Source: Rebecca billardiae RCC1528 (lineage: Eukaryota > Haptophyta). Taken from it: DNA of 64,000 nucleotides. Where the stretch lies: the NCBI GenBank assembly GCA_965240325.2, contig OZ251226.1, forward strand, positions 2,604,001 to 2,668,000, in the 5' to 3' direction. Position 1 is the stretch's first letter, and every line of letters starts with the position of its first letter. Under the pieces are notes generated by a model. It was not told where the DNA came from and ran no database searches. It saw only the letters and a list, made by a program, of their open reading frames with translations. Shown here piece by piece: positions 36,701 to 48,800 of this stretch. A program made the translations under genes and the position numbers.

Positions 36701-39593
36701 CAGGCAGAGGCTGGTGCGCGAGACGGAGGAGACGCTCAAGAACTACCGCCGGCTGCGGCAGGCGAAGGGCACCGTGCTGCACGAGGGGTACGCTCGGCTC
36801 TCGGAGATCAGGCACCGAGAGCACGCGCGCCCCAGCGAGTACTGGCTCAGCCTGCTCGCCAACCGACAGCTCCTGTGCTACGCGCCGCGGCGGCGCGCGC
36901 GCTCCGGGCGGCTGCCAGGCGCGGGGCCGGCGCTCAAGCACGCGTCACGGATGGCGCGCGCCGCGTCGCGCTCGCTGCTGCCCGTGGCGAGCAGCGCGCA
37001 GCACCAGCCGATCGTGACGCGCGCCGGAGGCGCCGACTCGGACTCGGACCTGCAGCCAGCGCCGCGCACGCGCGCTGACTTTGCCGAGGCGCCGCGGCTC
37101 GTGCTTGACCTGCAGTCACTGGCGCGCGTGGCGGTCGAGGCGACCGCGCCATCGCTCGTGCTGCAGCTCGTCGACTCGAGCGAGCGCAAGATCGCGAGGC
37201 TCGAGGACGACACGGGCGGCTCGGAGTGGCGCGCGATGTTCGAGGAGCTGCTGGAGGCGCGGCAGCGCGGCGAGGCTCTCCGCCAGCGGCTGAGCGTCTG
37301 CGTGCTCAGCTGGAACATGGGCTCGACGCCGCCGCCGCCCGACCGCGTGAGCGCGACCGACGCGGGCTGGCTGCCGAGCGGCGCGCACGACATCTACGCG
37401 ATCGGGCTGCAGGAGTGCCACCTGGTGCGCAAGGCGGCCGCGGCGGACGGCACCGACGCGCTGCGCGACTACTTTGCGGCGCAGCTCGGCGATGAGTTCC
37501 GGCTGGTCGACAAGCCGATCCAGCTGTGGGAGCGGACGGCGGTGCTGCTCTTCTGCCACGCGCGCTGGCACGCGCACATCACCGACGTGCACGCGAGCAA
37601 GGAGAAGGCGGGCTTCAACGGGCTCGCGGGGAACAAGGGCGGCGTGTGCCTCAGCCTGCGCGTGGGCGAGACCTCGTTTGCCTTCCTCGCCGTCCACCTC
37701 GCCGCGCACGACGCGCACGCCGTGCTGCGCCACCACCACACGCGCATCCTGCTCAAGGCGCTGCGCCCGCCCGTCACGGTCGAGGCGGCGGGCGCCGAGC
37801 GCGCGTTCGCCAAGCACCACGACGTCACCTCGGTGTGCGACTACGTCTTCATGTTCGGCGACCTGAACTACCGGCTCGACGGGCTGAGCCGCGAGCAGGT
37901 GCTCGCGCTCGTCTCGCGCAACCAGCTCGGCACGCTGTACGCGCACGACCAGCTGCACGCCGCGATGCGCGTGGGCCGCGTGCTCTCGGGCTTCAGCGAG
38001 CTGCGGCCTCTCTTCCCGCCCACGTACAAGCTGCGGAGGCGCCGCCTCTCGATGGGGCGGCCGAGGGCGGCGGCGGGCGCGGAGCAGGGCGGCGCGCTCG
38101 ACGTGTCCTGCACCTGCTCGCCCGGCGGCGGCGCGCCGCCCAGCGCGACGAGCACGCCCGAGCACGGCCGCGCGGTCGGCTCGCCGCTCGTCTCGGCCAA
38201 GCGGCCCGGCTCGACGCCGGGCGAGCGCCGCGCGGGCGCGCCGCCGCGCCGCCGGCGGGAAGCCTTCTTCGACGCGCACGAGTTCCCGACGATCGTGGAG
38301 GGGGAGGTGGCCGCGAGCGCGCTGGGCGAGTCGGACTACGACCCGCACCGCACTCCGGCGTGGTGCGACCGCGTGCTCGTGTACGCGCGGCCGGGCGCGC
38401 GCGCGACCCAGCTCGGCTTCTGGAGCGCGCCGCGCTTGCTGCGCGAGCACGCGGCGAGCACGCTCGGCCTGCTGCCGAGCGACCACGCGCCCGTCGCCGC
38501 GTCGTTCGAGGTGGAGGTGCGCACGCTCAACGCGAGCGACGCCTCCGCGCGGATGTACGCCGCGTGGGCCGTCGCGCTGAGCAACGTGACGGTGCGCGTG
38601 TCGGCGAGCGCGGCGCACAGGCTCGCGCCCGCCTCGGCCAACATCGCCGTCACGGGCACGTGCCTGCGCGCGGGCGCGTCGCACGAGTCGGAGGAGGCGC
38701 GCGTCGAGCCGGGCGAGAGCGTGCTCGAGTTCCGCTGGGTCGGCGGCGCCGGCCCGGCGATCCGGCTCCTCGAGCGCCACTGCTGCTTCGAGCGCTCCTT
38801 CCTCTCGCACCACGCGGTCACGCTGCAGGTGCGCGCGCTCGCCTCGCCGGTCGTCGTGCTGGGCAACGCGGTGGTCAGCCTGCGCGACGCCGCGCTCTCG
38901 GGCAAGGCGGCGTTCGCCGAGCCGCTCCGCCTCTTCGGCGTGCACCACGGCGAGATCCGCGGCGAGGTGCACCTCTTCGACATGCTGCGCGAGCACACCT
39001 GCGGCCGGCAGCTCGACTCGAGCTCGACCGTGTGCCAAGTGAACGCGCAGCGGCTGAGCAACGCGAGCGCCGCCAGCGCCACCTCGGCCATCGCGCGCAC
39101 GCTCGGCATCAAGGGGCAGCAGCCGCCGAGCCCCGCGTCCGTCTCTGCGCGCTCCAAGTCGAGCGCGGGCGCCGCCGGCGCGGACGCCGCCGCCGAGATG
39201 CACGACGTGCAGGTGGAGACGCTCGACAGCGTGCCGATGGACGCGGACGCCTCCGCCTACCTCCACGACGACGACGACGACGACGACGAGAGCGAGTACC
39301 ACGCGATGCTCGCCTGGCGAGAGTTCTCGTCCGTCGTCTCGCTCTCGGCGGGCGGGATGACGGAGGAGCTCGGCGCGGACTCGAGCGTCGCGCCGACGAG
39401 CTCGGTCGATGGGGACTCGATGAACGCGACGGGCTCGAGCGTCGCGCGCTCCATGCGCCCGGAGGCGCGCGCGCTGGCAACGGCAGTAGCCGCGGCTGCC
39501 GCGCCGAGCAGGTCGACTCGGGCTGCGGAGCCTGGTGGCGCGAGCACCAACGCGCGCGAGGCCAGGCCGCTGCCGCCCGCCCACCCGCGGTAA
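33786..39593 (+). CDS. Class C GPCR fused to inositol polyphosphate 5-phosphatase
   Basis: Two exons, 33786-36192 and 36529-39593, give 1823 residues; the 336-bp GT-AG intron falls just before helix 7. Residues 1-22 are a signal peptide. About 55-560 form a Venus-flytrap (ANF-receptor) ligand domain, e.g. YEVVIGALFAED and AVSYIPCAPMIAGGTD. Seven membrane helices follow at about 575-598, 612-632, 644-668, 685-708, 724-748, 770-790 and 806-826. A coiled-coil linker (EKLVAAQEALLQRRQRLVRE) leads to a complete 5-phosphatase domain, about 1056-1460: LSWNMG, IGLQEC, GNKGG, VHLAAHD, FGDLNYRL, PAWCDRV and PSDHAPV, so it looks active. A C2-like beta domain (about 1483-1620) and an acidic Ser-rich tail end the protein. 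The topology puts the ligand domain outside and the phosphatase in the cytosol. Residues about 309-360 are a low-complexity insert that could hide another intron. GPCR-phosphatase fusions are known in oomycetes. Confidence 0.88.
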   Translation: MASSRPSRLVAFAALALAASGARVRRARPDDALDAHQLASAGPTLLGKAEPHPRGYEVVIGALFAEDPNAGEAASQELLAMQLALDRLNALPVEERAGITLRLAPAWPSATATIPDSAYKLLKGNATTPGAVALISALASDALSSVLALTEVFGVMAVSYIPCAPMIAGGTDAAAHARGIFQLQYSDHTRMRALADLVVSLRWKSVNICYQETVGFRELARELTKMLGGGCVGVDASISIPAVMEGRGALSRAARALGRTPSWVVVVLADDRSARRLMDEAAAQGLGSPPFIWLGVEPWSEPSWRSDACRRPLHAARPARRPHRLGSRSRRAGRHGAADATQPREGAAERECEHGESAPIGPPGTVSLATSQAFRSQPLFGRWVREAWDLDARVVANGWSCLRLLGANATGGGGAAPDSSCVLADTPFAYDAAWLLGRALVSSCNEVQDRLAPDECLLLLGGAARGVIQLMFERLWQGVTGMISFSPLGARRGAELTLASVVRAPGARAAWAMVNGTWTGSELASPLALLDATHLPPGEWRLPDGVAGWGELLRWAGTEPGRIPHSRAYALRIGRSLTLALRLAVGACAALTLGLAAAIPGMRAWREFAHSGPMAFSLMLCAATLCAEASLMVSTFPRVPIGVVRILDLVAVTFVITSLVCKAIALHWFVRTNSLTLRMLGKGQIGVTLGVVGVQLLCVALRACIILHPAFETPPCISLWRARLVLMTDVVLFVSWWVSAVVAFGLTLHLHLSSLGAALSRTFLPDAPLLFHASIAVLAHLVLLSLLRLQSRGLNRDVLVQYCERARARAPRGDGVRARARVRAPRTARSRAGCGGRSRDAREHEAEREGRDGGSAERAQSLACPVDLARRPGRVRREAPRCATPRTDRPPARPRRAAPRRAARGSSPPARAPAGPLCQFSMALSVNALVFGPKMLPLLRRLCGRADARDPLDYSAGALEKLVAAQEALLQRRQRLVRETEETLKNYRRLRQAKGTVLHEGYARLSEIRHREHARPSEYWLSLLANRQLLCYAPRRRARSGRLPGAGPALKHASRMARAASRSLLPVASSAQHQPIVTRAGGADSDSDLQPAPRTRADFAEAPRLVLDLQSLARVAVEATAPSLVLQLVDSSERKIARLEDDTGGSEWRAMFEELLEARQRGEALRQRLSVCVLSWNMGSTPPPPDRVSATDAGWLPSGAHDIYAIGLQECHLVRKAAAADGTDALRDYFAAQLGDEFRLVDKPIQLWERTAVLLFCHARWHAHITDVHASKEKAGFNGLAGNKGGVCLSLRVGETSFAFLAVHLAAHDAHAVLRHHHTRILLKALRPPVTVEAAGAERAFAKHHDVTSVCDYVFMFGDLNYRLDGLSREQVLALVSRNQLGTLYAHDQLHAAMRVGRVLSGFSELRPLFPPTYKLRRRRLSMGRPRAAAGAEQGGALDVSCTCSPGGGAPPSATSTPEHGRAVGSPLVSAKRPGSTPGERRAGAPPRRRREAFFDAHEFPTIVEGEVAASALGESDYDPHRTPAWCDRVLVYARPGARATQLGFWSAPRLLREHAASTLGLLPSDHAPVAASFEVEVRTLNASDASARMYAAWAVALSNVTVRVSASAAHRLAPASANIAVTGTCLRAGASHESEEARVEPGESVLEFRWVGGAGPAIRLLERHCCFERSFLSHHAVTLQVRALASPVVVLGNAVVSLRDAALSGKAAFAEPLRLFGVHHGEIRGEVHLFDMLREHTCGRQLDSSSTVCQVNAQRLSNASAASATSAIARTLGIKGQQPPSPASVSARSKSSAGAAGADAAAEMHDVQVETLDSVPMDADASAYLHDDDDDDDESEYHAMLAWREFSSVVSLSAGGMTEELGADSSVAPTSSVDGDSMNATGSSVARSMRPEARALATAVAAAAAPSRSTRAAEPGGASTNAREARPLPPAHPR

Positions 39594-40097
39594 TGTTGGC
39601 GCGGCGCGTGGCCGCCTACTGGCCTACTGCCGCCACTCCTCGCGGACGCACTCCACTCGTCGTGGCTCGTGCGCGCAGCAATACTGATGCCGCCAATCGT
39701 CATGAACAGCGCGCGCCCGTGTCAGTTTTCATCATCACTGCCATTGGCAGCCGCAGGCACGCCACGCACTACTCACGTACGAGACGAACTGTAACAGTTC
39801 TCGGCCGACGAGTCGCACTCACTTCGAGCGGCGGTACGCACAGTCTACTAGTACAGTTTATTTGTATTTTATTATATTATAACTAGCTACGTGCGTAAGG
39901 CTCACGGTTGCAGGTTGCCGCGCCATCCTTCATCGCACGCTCTCCGAAGAGAGACCTGGAAACTGGTTTTGAACGACCCATGACCTCAGACGCAAGAGCA
40001 CGCCAGTACTCCCACTCGACCACAGACCGTCGGCGTACTACTAGCAGTAGTACTTACTCTCAGTAGTCAGTCTCATACACGGTACGGTTCTTACGCG

Positions 40098-40255
<158 letters not shown>

Positions 40256-40260
40256 TAGTC

Positions 40261-40435
40261 ATGGCCCGCGGTGCAGGGCGGAGCGCGCAGCGTGGAGCCC
40301 GCACCAGCGGGCCCGAACCACGTTTCAAAAAGATCTTTGATCAAGAAAAAAGGGACGGGCGGCGGCGGAAAAAAAGGGACGGGGGGCGATTTTTAGGGCT
40401 GGCGGAGACCGAGTTTCGAGTTTTTGAGATCGCAT
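40261..40435 (+). repeat. Dispersed repeat R1, copy 2
   Basis: It matches 15625-15785 almost exactly for the first 90 bp (ATGGCCCGCGGTGCAGGGCG ... AAAAAGATCTTTGATCA). After that come small insertions, then GAGACCGAGTTTCGAG. Confidence 0.8.
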
Positions 40436-41144
40436 TGAGAGGTCTATCAGGCCAAAAAAAACCGCGCCCAGCTGATTCCCTTAAGTAAAGTGCGATCTGG
40501 ACGTCAGCTGGACGTGACATTAGTGTAACGGTTCGTTACGAGCGAATCGTACTCGTCTTCCCGGATCGCGTGACGTCCGGACTGGGCCACATCCGGATCG
40601 TCGGAGGTGACGTGCCCCGGCACGATGGGCGATGGCGGATATGCGGGACGGCGCCTGCACGTGCCTCCGGACCCGCCTCCCGCTTGCTGCTCACGCAGTC
40701 AGCTGCGACCGTGGCGCATGATCGCAGAAGCAGTGCCGGCAGTACGGCCTGCATCAGCTAGTGCCGCGCCGTCGTGGCGCGCGCGGTACGGTTGCGCGTT
40801 TGCAGCGCTCGCAGCTCGGCGACGGCACGCGCGTGCGGCTCAGGTGTGTCAAATGCGGTCTCGTCGGCGCGCTTTCGCCTGCCACCTCGTGCACCCGTGC
40901 CGCCAGTTTCATCGTCTTCATGAGGACTGCTGCTGCTGTCGCCATCCGCTCTCCATCACCCCGAGTCGCCGGTCGCGCGGCGCGCGCGGTAGGCACTAGG
41001 CAGGGCGTACGGTCACTCACCCGTGCAACGGGTCAAGTGGCCAGAGTACGTCTGGTCGTTGGCTGGCACGGGCCGCAGCGCTAAAGCACCCTGCTGTCAC
41101 ACCCGACTCCTTCAGTACTCCGAGCTCCGCGGCACGACTCACTC

Positions 41145-41296
41145 GGCACGATCGCGGACGGGTCGGATCCGAGCTGATCAGCCAGAGTTGGACACAGTTT
41201 GGCAGCTACTAGTAGTAATTCCGATGCCGATGGCACGATCGCGGACGGGTCGGATCCGAGCTGATCAGCCAGTTGGACATTTGGCAGCTAGTTGTC
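41145..41296 (+). repeat. 87-bp direct duplication
   Basis: GGCACGATCGCGGACGGGTC then GGATCCGAGCTGATCAGCCA occurs at 41145 and 41232, followed in both by GTTGGACA and TTTGGCAGCTA with small indels. Confidence 0.9.
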
Positions 41297-41479
41297 AGAC
41301 GGACGTCCGATTTGACGACCGGTGCCGGGTGCGGTCTCAGGTCCGCTGCTGTGATTGTGTGAAGTGTGAATGAGTCTCGCGGTCGCGCAGGCAGGGCGAC
41401 GGTCGGACTAATATAGCTTCAGTCATCTCAGAACCGACTTCAACTGGCGAACTGCCACTACGGCGGAGAGCCGCGATTG

Positions 41480-41548
41480 CACGGCCACCGCGGGCCCCCA
41501 ACTGCGTTGATTCTATGCAGAAAAGGACCGCAGAACGCGGTCATATAT
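41480..41548 (+). repeat. Dispersed repeat R2, copy 2
   Basis: GGCCACCGCGGGCCCCCAAC then GAAAAGGACCGCAGAACGCG then GTCATATATG, matching 17500-17578. Confidence 0.75.
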
Positions 41549-42854
41549 GTGGTATATATATAGGAGCAGCGCTGTCGTCTCAGCGAGTCAGAATCATCGA
41601 TGATCGATTAGTCCGGCCACCGGGCGCACGACTGTACTCTGTATAGTTAGCAGCAATGACTGACATTCACATTGCTGACAGCCGCCGGGAGGTGGCGTGC
41701 AGTGGCACATGCTTGGCTGTTATTGGACGACGGCGCGTTCTCCACAGGGAAACCACAGCCGGTGACAGCTGGCGGCGCAAGGGAGGTGGTGGCGCGCCTC
41801 CTGCTGCTCCACGGCTCCCCTGACTGCCCCGGCCCACAGCCCTGCGCGCAGCGCGCAAGCCAGCTCGGCCGGCGCGCCCACCCGCCGCTCTCAGAAGTGG
41901 AAGAAGACGCCTCGATGTGGGAAGCGCGGGCCACGGCGCGACGCGCAGGGACGACGGATTCGATCTGCATCGAGCCTTCGCTTCTCGACGCGCTGCGCCG
42001 TCAAGGAGCGTCAGGCGCACACTGCGTAACTGGCGGCGCGTCAAGTAGTGTCGACCGCTGCACCTACGCCAGCCCCTACCGCACACCTCCATCCACGCGG
42101 CCCCAGACTCGCCTTCGGACGACGACTTGGAGGACGACGAGGAGACGCTGCCCGGCGTGAAACGCTCCCCGCAAGCCACAGCAGCGCATGCCGCCGCCGG
42201 CCAGCCAACTCAGGGCAGAGCGGCAAGTGCGCACGCGACCGAGCAGGGCGCACGGGAGTGCCGAGTGGCGGGGGACGGCTGGACCAGCTGCCACCAGCGG
42301 CCAAAGCCTGCCATCTGACATCCGGTCATGCACCCACGCCCTCGACTGGAGCATAGCAGGCCGGTGCAAGCCGCGCAGCGCAGTTGGATCGTTAACGTGC
42401 ATAGCTGTCCTGCCAAGGCCACCTTGAAATCAAGACCTTGACCAGAGATTCTTTGAACATCGTTGCTATTGGAATGTGTGAAACTAGCTTGACGAGTTGA
42501 CGAATTGACCCCCCTTTATTCCTTTGAATTGACCATTTACCGGCGGGTATGTATGCCGTAGTTGAACGTGAGCACTGGAATACTACCCACGGTATTAATC
42601 GCAGGCAATACTGTATTGTGGCAATGTTGCCGGATCTTTCTCCTTCTCAGAGTGTGGCGGTCACATCGTATCAAAACCGCATGAATCTGCGAGGTATCTG
42701 CAGTACTTACCGATTTTAATTTCACCGCGGCTACCCGTTGAGTGCAACTCCTTCCCAACCAAATCGCTCGCGAATCGCAGGCGGGGAGCACCGCTCCTCC
42801 TGACCGCACCCTCCGCCGTCGCCCCTACATCGCAAGCTCGCAACGTGCCGCGCG

Positions 42855-45800
42855 ATGCATCGACTCGTTCTCGGCTCGCTCGCGCGGCTCGGGCGCATCC
42901 TCGAGGGCAAGACGAACGCCCCTGGCCTGAGGGGCGACTACTACCATGCGCAGCAGCTGGACGGACCGTCATCGTCGTCGTCGCGCCGCGCTCGCCGACG
43001 GGCGGCGCCGGACGCTCCCAAGGGCATCCTGCGCGCCAACGCTGGGCACGGCGGCGCGGGCGGGCGCTCGAAGCGCGTGAAGTGGCGCCCGGTGCTCGTC
43101 GGCGAGCACGCCGCCGAGGAGGCCGCGCGCGTGGCGGCCGCTCGCGACGCCGAGCGCCGCGATCTGCACCGCCGACTCGCGGAGCTCGCAAAGCTCGCCC
43201 GCATCCCCCTGCTCACATACGAGCTGGAGCTCATTCCGATGCGGGCCACCTTCGTCGATGTGACGCTGAACTCGCACATCATCACCGCGCTGGACGCGTT
43301 CGTTGACCTCTGCGAGCTCGTGTACCTCGCTGTCGAGACCAAGGCCTCCGTCGCAGCCGCGACTGGCGACGACGGCTCCTCGTCTGCTTCGACGATGGCG
43401 GGCATCCTTGGTGCCGCAGCCGACAAGCAGCAGCGCGAGGACGTCGAGCGCGCGCGAAAGCGGCAGCAGCGCGTGCGCATCTTCGTCGACGTCTTCCTCG
43501 TTGCCATCCTCTGGGCCGGGCGCGTGGAGTACTGGGTGCACCACGACGTCTACCTCTGGGAAATCGCCCAGATCTTCAGGCTCGCGCGCGCCTTTGAGCT
43601 CGTGTCGTATCTCCAGGTGCTCACGAACGACCTGCAGACGGACGTGAAAGGATTCAATGTCTTCAAGTTTGTGCTCGTGCTCTTCTCCGTGCCTCACTGG
43701 TGCGTGCGCGTCTCGGCCTTCGCGCATGCGCGCGCGCGCTTGGCTCGCCTACCGGAGACTCTCGTCATCACCAACTGCTGTGCCCGCGCGGCGGCGTCGG
43801 GCGCGTGTGCGTGCGCAGGGTGACGTGCATGTGGTGGGGCTTGGCCGAGCTGGAGGCGTACGCGGAGTCGGGCGACGAGTACGCGATGCACCTGCCCTCG
43901 TGGCCGGTGCAATTCGCGCACTTCACGGGCAACCCGACGTTCGAGCCGTTCTCGCTCACGGACGGCCATCACTATCTGATGGCTTCGTTCATGTCATGGG
44001 CTGGGATGACTGCGTTTGGGTATGGCCCGATTGTGCTCGCGAAGGACCTCGAGATCGCGCTTGCGATCTTCGTGATGCTCGTGCAGATCGTCTTCTACGC
44101 CTTCGTGCTGGGCACGCTCTTCCACTACGTCGTACGCGTCGACGAGAGCAAGGTGCAATTCAAGGAGCTGCTCAAGGCGGTCGACGACTTCTGCGCGCAG
44201 CGCAAGCTGCCGGCACACGTCGCGCGCCGCGTGCGCTCGTACTACGAATTCCAAAACAGGAAGCAAATGTCGTTCGCCAAGGAGAGGATCCTCGCGCAGA
44301 TGCCCATCTCGCTCAAGACGGAGGTAGCCGTCGCGCAGTACGCGCGCGAGGTCAGCGCGACGCCGCTCTTCGCGGGCGCCTCGCATCAGCTCGTTAAGAT
44401 GCTCACGCTCTCGATGAGCGAGCGGTTCGTCGCGCCGCGCGAGGTGCTCTTCAGCCGGCACGACGGCTCGATCGAGCTGAGCTGGTGCGTGGCCGGCTCG
44501 CTGCTCGTGCAGAAGGGCGACGTGCACATCGCCACCGTGCGCTCCGACATCGGCCCCGGCCAAGTCGTCGGTGAGATCGCCTTCTTCCTCGGCATCCCGC
44601 AGCCGTACACGGTGCGCGCAACCGCCACCGGTGAAGTCACGCTCGTCGTGCTGAAGCGCGAGCATTGGGAGCGCGTCGCGGCGGCGTACCCGGAGGAGGC
44701 GAGCGCGATCTCGCACAACCTGCTGCGCACGTTCCACCTGGGCCGGTTTGGCGAGGACCTGCCCAGCGCAGCGGCCGTCGGCGAGTCCGCCGACGCCGCC
44801 GAGCAGCGCGAGCTGGAGGAGCTGCGCGGGACCATCCGCGCCTCGATCATCTCGCGGCTCGACGAGCAATTCCTGCAGCTGCATGTGGCCATCACGCGGG
44901 GCGACGTCGAGGCGATCAGGACGATGGTGAGCACGCAGGGCTACGAGCTCACCGTGAGCTCGTACGACGGGCGCACGCCGCTCTACCTCGCCGCGGTCGA
45001 GGGCAACGCGAGCGTGTGCGCGCTGCTGTGCGAGCTCGACGCCGACCTAGGCGCGACGGACCGTTGGGGAAATCAGCCCATCCGCTACGCGGTCGAGCGC
45101 CGCCACGCCGAGGTGGCAGAGGTGCTGCAGCGCAACGGCGCGACGCTGCGAGTGGACGCAAGGACCGCTGCCAATTGGATGCTCGATGCCGCGCGCACGG
45201 GCGACACGGGCATGCTCGGCATGCTGCGCGCGCAGGGCATCGAGATCAACTCGGCCGACTTTGATGGGCGGACCGCTCTGCACCTCGCTGCGAGCGTTGG
45301 CGACACGCACGTCGTCGAGTACCTGCTCACCGCGCTCGCCGACGCGTCGAGCACCGATCGGTGGGGTGTCTCGCCGCTCGACGACGCGATCGCCGCCAAC
45401 CACGTGCTGACCGCGCAGCTGCTCGTGCGCAACTCGTCCAAGTCGAGCGAGCACACGCTCGCCGAGTACCTACGCCGCGCCGCGGCAGACGCGGACGCTG
45501 AGCGGCTGCGCTTCCTGCTCGACATGGGCGCCCAGATCGACGCGGTCGACTACGACCGGCGCACGGCGCTGCACTTTGCCGTGCGCGCGGGTGCGCTCGC
45601 TAGCGCGCACCTGCTGCTCACCGCGATGGCCGACGCCAACCTGACGGATCGATGGGGATCGAGCCCGCTCGCCGATGCGCTCGACCTCGGCGAAGCCAGC
45701 AGTGCCGCAGACGAACTTGCACTGTTGCTCGTGCACTGCTGCGGCGCGATGCTGCCCGCCGGCCAGCTCGACCCGGAGCGCGCGGCGCGCCTCGCCGCAC

Positions 45801-48800
45801 TCGCGGCCGACCCCACGCCGATGAGGGCGGTGCACGCGAGCCTCGCCGAGCACGCGCGGCGCACCAAGGAGCAGCGCGTGCTGATGCTGGCGACCGCGCG
45901 CGAGGCGGAGGTGTCGCTGCAGACGCTCGCCGACGGCATCGGCTATCTGATCGGCGGGCAGCGCACCTTCTTCAAGACGCTCACAAAGCACGTCGACCTT
46001 TGGATCAGCGAGTACGGCGCCGAGGACGACGACGAGGAGGAGACGGACGACGACGGCGAGCTCGACGCCGTGTCCGACAGCGACACCGATGAGAGCGCCG
46101 CGGGCGAGCAGCGTGGCGTCGGCGCGCCCACGTCGGCTGGCGAGGCCGAGCGTGCAGATGTTGCGCAGCAGGCGCAGCAGGACGGCGCGTCGTCGCGCAG
46201 CGGCTTCATCCGGCTGCTGCTCCGGCTGCCACGGGCCAGCCTCGCGCTCGCCGAGCTACGCGACGCCTTCGACCGCGCCATGGCCAGCCCGCGCGGCAGG
46301 CCAGGCGGTGTGCGCGGCGAGCCGTCGCGCAAGGCACGCGAGCACGGTGCGCTGCGCGCCCTCCTCGAGCGCGAGCTCAACGTGCCAGGCGCGCGCGTGG
46401 ACACGGTGCAGCGCGAAATCTACGCGGAGGTGTCGTGCATGATCGGCGTGCCCGTCAGCACCTTCGACCCGTCCGTCCCGGATGGCGACGCTCTGCGTGG
46501 CTCGGCGCGCACGCGCGGCGCGCACAGCGACAGGCGACGCGCCGTTCGGTCGAGCGTGTCGCGCAGCCAGGAGCTCAATCGGAGCCAAGGCTCTGTCGGC
46601 GCGTCGGACGATCTCTCGAGCTCGACCGGAGGGCTGAGCCAGCTCTCGCACTACTGGAGCCGGCGCGACAGCAGCCACCGAGCAGGCCCGGGTCGGCGCG
46701 GGTCGAACGCGGCTCTGCTCGAGCGCGCCAGGGGCGCGTCCATGGAGGTGCGCGCCAAGCGCACGTCTGCCGAGCACCGTCTCGAGGCCGCGCAGCCGCA
46801 CTCGCCCAACGTGGCAGAGGCGCTCAGCCGAGGTGCAGATGGCGCGAGCCTGGCAGAGCTCGGCTTTGTCGTGCTCTTCACCTCGCGCACGCTCGTCGAG
46901 CTGCTCGCCACGCGCCACGTGATGCGCTCAGCCGCCGCACCACGCCGGTCCTCGCCGGAGCCGCCGGCCGCCGAGCCGGACGAGGCGCACGACGAGGCGG
47001 CCAAGCGCATGAGCAGGTTCTCCAGCGGCTGCGTCTCCTCCGCGCTGCGCACGAGCACGGGCGGCTTGATCCTCGCGTCCTTCTCCCCCGCGGCACACGC
47101 GCGTCGGCCAGCGCGGCTTGGCGCTGGCTCGCTACCCATTGACGAGACGGCCGACACGCGGAGCGCGCTCGGCGAGTCTGCCGAGCACGGAGCTCAGGGC
47201 GACGGTGGTCACGGTGCCAAGCGCGCCGCCGCGCCGCCCGCCCGCGGCGCGCAGCAGCACAGCTTGAGCGACGAGGTGGACGCTGCGTATGCAGTGATGC
47301 ACGAGCTGTTCCGAGTGTTCGACCAGCGGGGCCTGGGCACCATCCGGCTGCGGGACGTGCGCCGGCTGCAGAAGAGCCTCGGCGAGTTCGGCACCGCCGA
47401 GGTCAAGGCCCTCTACACCGTGCTGCTCGACGCGGCGTTCGCGTTTGCGCGCGACGACGAGGCGGAGCCGGAGCAGTTGAACTCGGAAGGGCCGGCAGCG
47501 GGCAGGTCCGACGCTGCGGCCGCCACGGGCGAGAGGATCGAGACTGGCGGGCGCGGATTCGTCCCGATCGAGCGGCCGCCCGCTGCCGCGCTGGTTCCCA
47601 GCCTGACGGACTTGAGCGATGGCGCGGTGCCGGCCGAGGACGTGGCGGCCGCGCCTGCGGCAGACACCCCGCCGACCCGCGGCTCCGGCGCGCGGCGCGC
47701 GAGTGTGCCGATCACCGCCAAGCAGCGCCTCGCAGAACGCTCGCTCACGCAGCCGCAGTTCTTGGCGAGCGCTGTCGCGTGGGTCCTGCAGTCGCACCAC
47801 GCGGACGAGAACGACGAGGAGCACGGGCAGGGGGCGGCCGCCGAGCTCGGTGCAGACGAAGCGATGGCCGGCCCGAGTTGGGCGGAGGGCGCACACGTGA
47901 GCGTGCCGCCGCTCGTGCTGCGCAAGGCGACGCTCGCGGCGGCGACCACGCGTCCGGCGGCTGCCGGAGCGCAGGCCGACGGCCTCAGCGTCGGCCAGAA
48001 GCCCGCGCTCGGCAGCGGTGGACGCGCGGCCCAGGGGGGCGAGGAGGTCTACACGTCCTTTGACCAGGCAGTCGGCTCGGCCGCTGCGTACGCCGCCGTG
48101 GCCGAGGGCGTGCAGCAGCGCATCGACACGGGGCGGCTTGCCGCGGACGCGCCCGTGACGGCGGCTGAGCTGCTCGGCGTGATGGCGCACGCGCTGGTGC
48201 TGCCAGCGAGCGCGGACCCAGCCACGGCTGCCGCATGGTGCGAGCGGCGCCTCGGGCGCGCGCTCGACGCGCGCGCGGTTGCGCGCTCGGAGCGCGGCGA
48301 GGCCGACAGCAACGGCCACGCGCTGATGTTGGCGGGCGACCCAGCCGAGGATGACGCGGCCGAGGGCGGCGGCGGCGGTGGCGGCACGCTCACGTGGGAG
48401 GCTCTTTCGGAGGCGCTGCTCGAGCGGGCGGTGAGCTTCGAGCCTCGCGCGGCGACCGCCAAGCCGGGCAGCGTGCGCTGGCTGGCGCAGCTCGCGCTGA
48501 GCGCGCTCGGGATGGGCACGGCCGGGCCGGCAAGGGTGTCCCCCGAGCCTGCGGGCGGCGCGGCAGACGGCAGCCCCGCAGCGGACGACAGCGGCGCCAA
48601 GGCGCACAGCCGCTGGACCCTCTCGGTGCACTCGCGCGCGCACGCGTCGCTGCACGCCCTCTTCCTCGGGCTGACCGTCGTCGACCTCTTCCTGATCCCG
48701 CTGCAGCTCTCCTTCCTCGACGAGGCGCTGCGCACGCCGTGGCTGCTGCAGCTCAACCTCGGCGTGGACGCCTTCTACTTGGCTCGGATCGCGCTGCGCT

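Noticed and set aside
33681-36941. 1086-codon minus frame opposite the GPCR ectodomain
   Set aside because: The plus strand has clear domain motifs and a signal peptide. The minus translation is Arg/Ala/His-rich, as expected for the shadow of a GC-rich gene.
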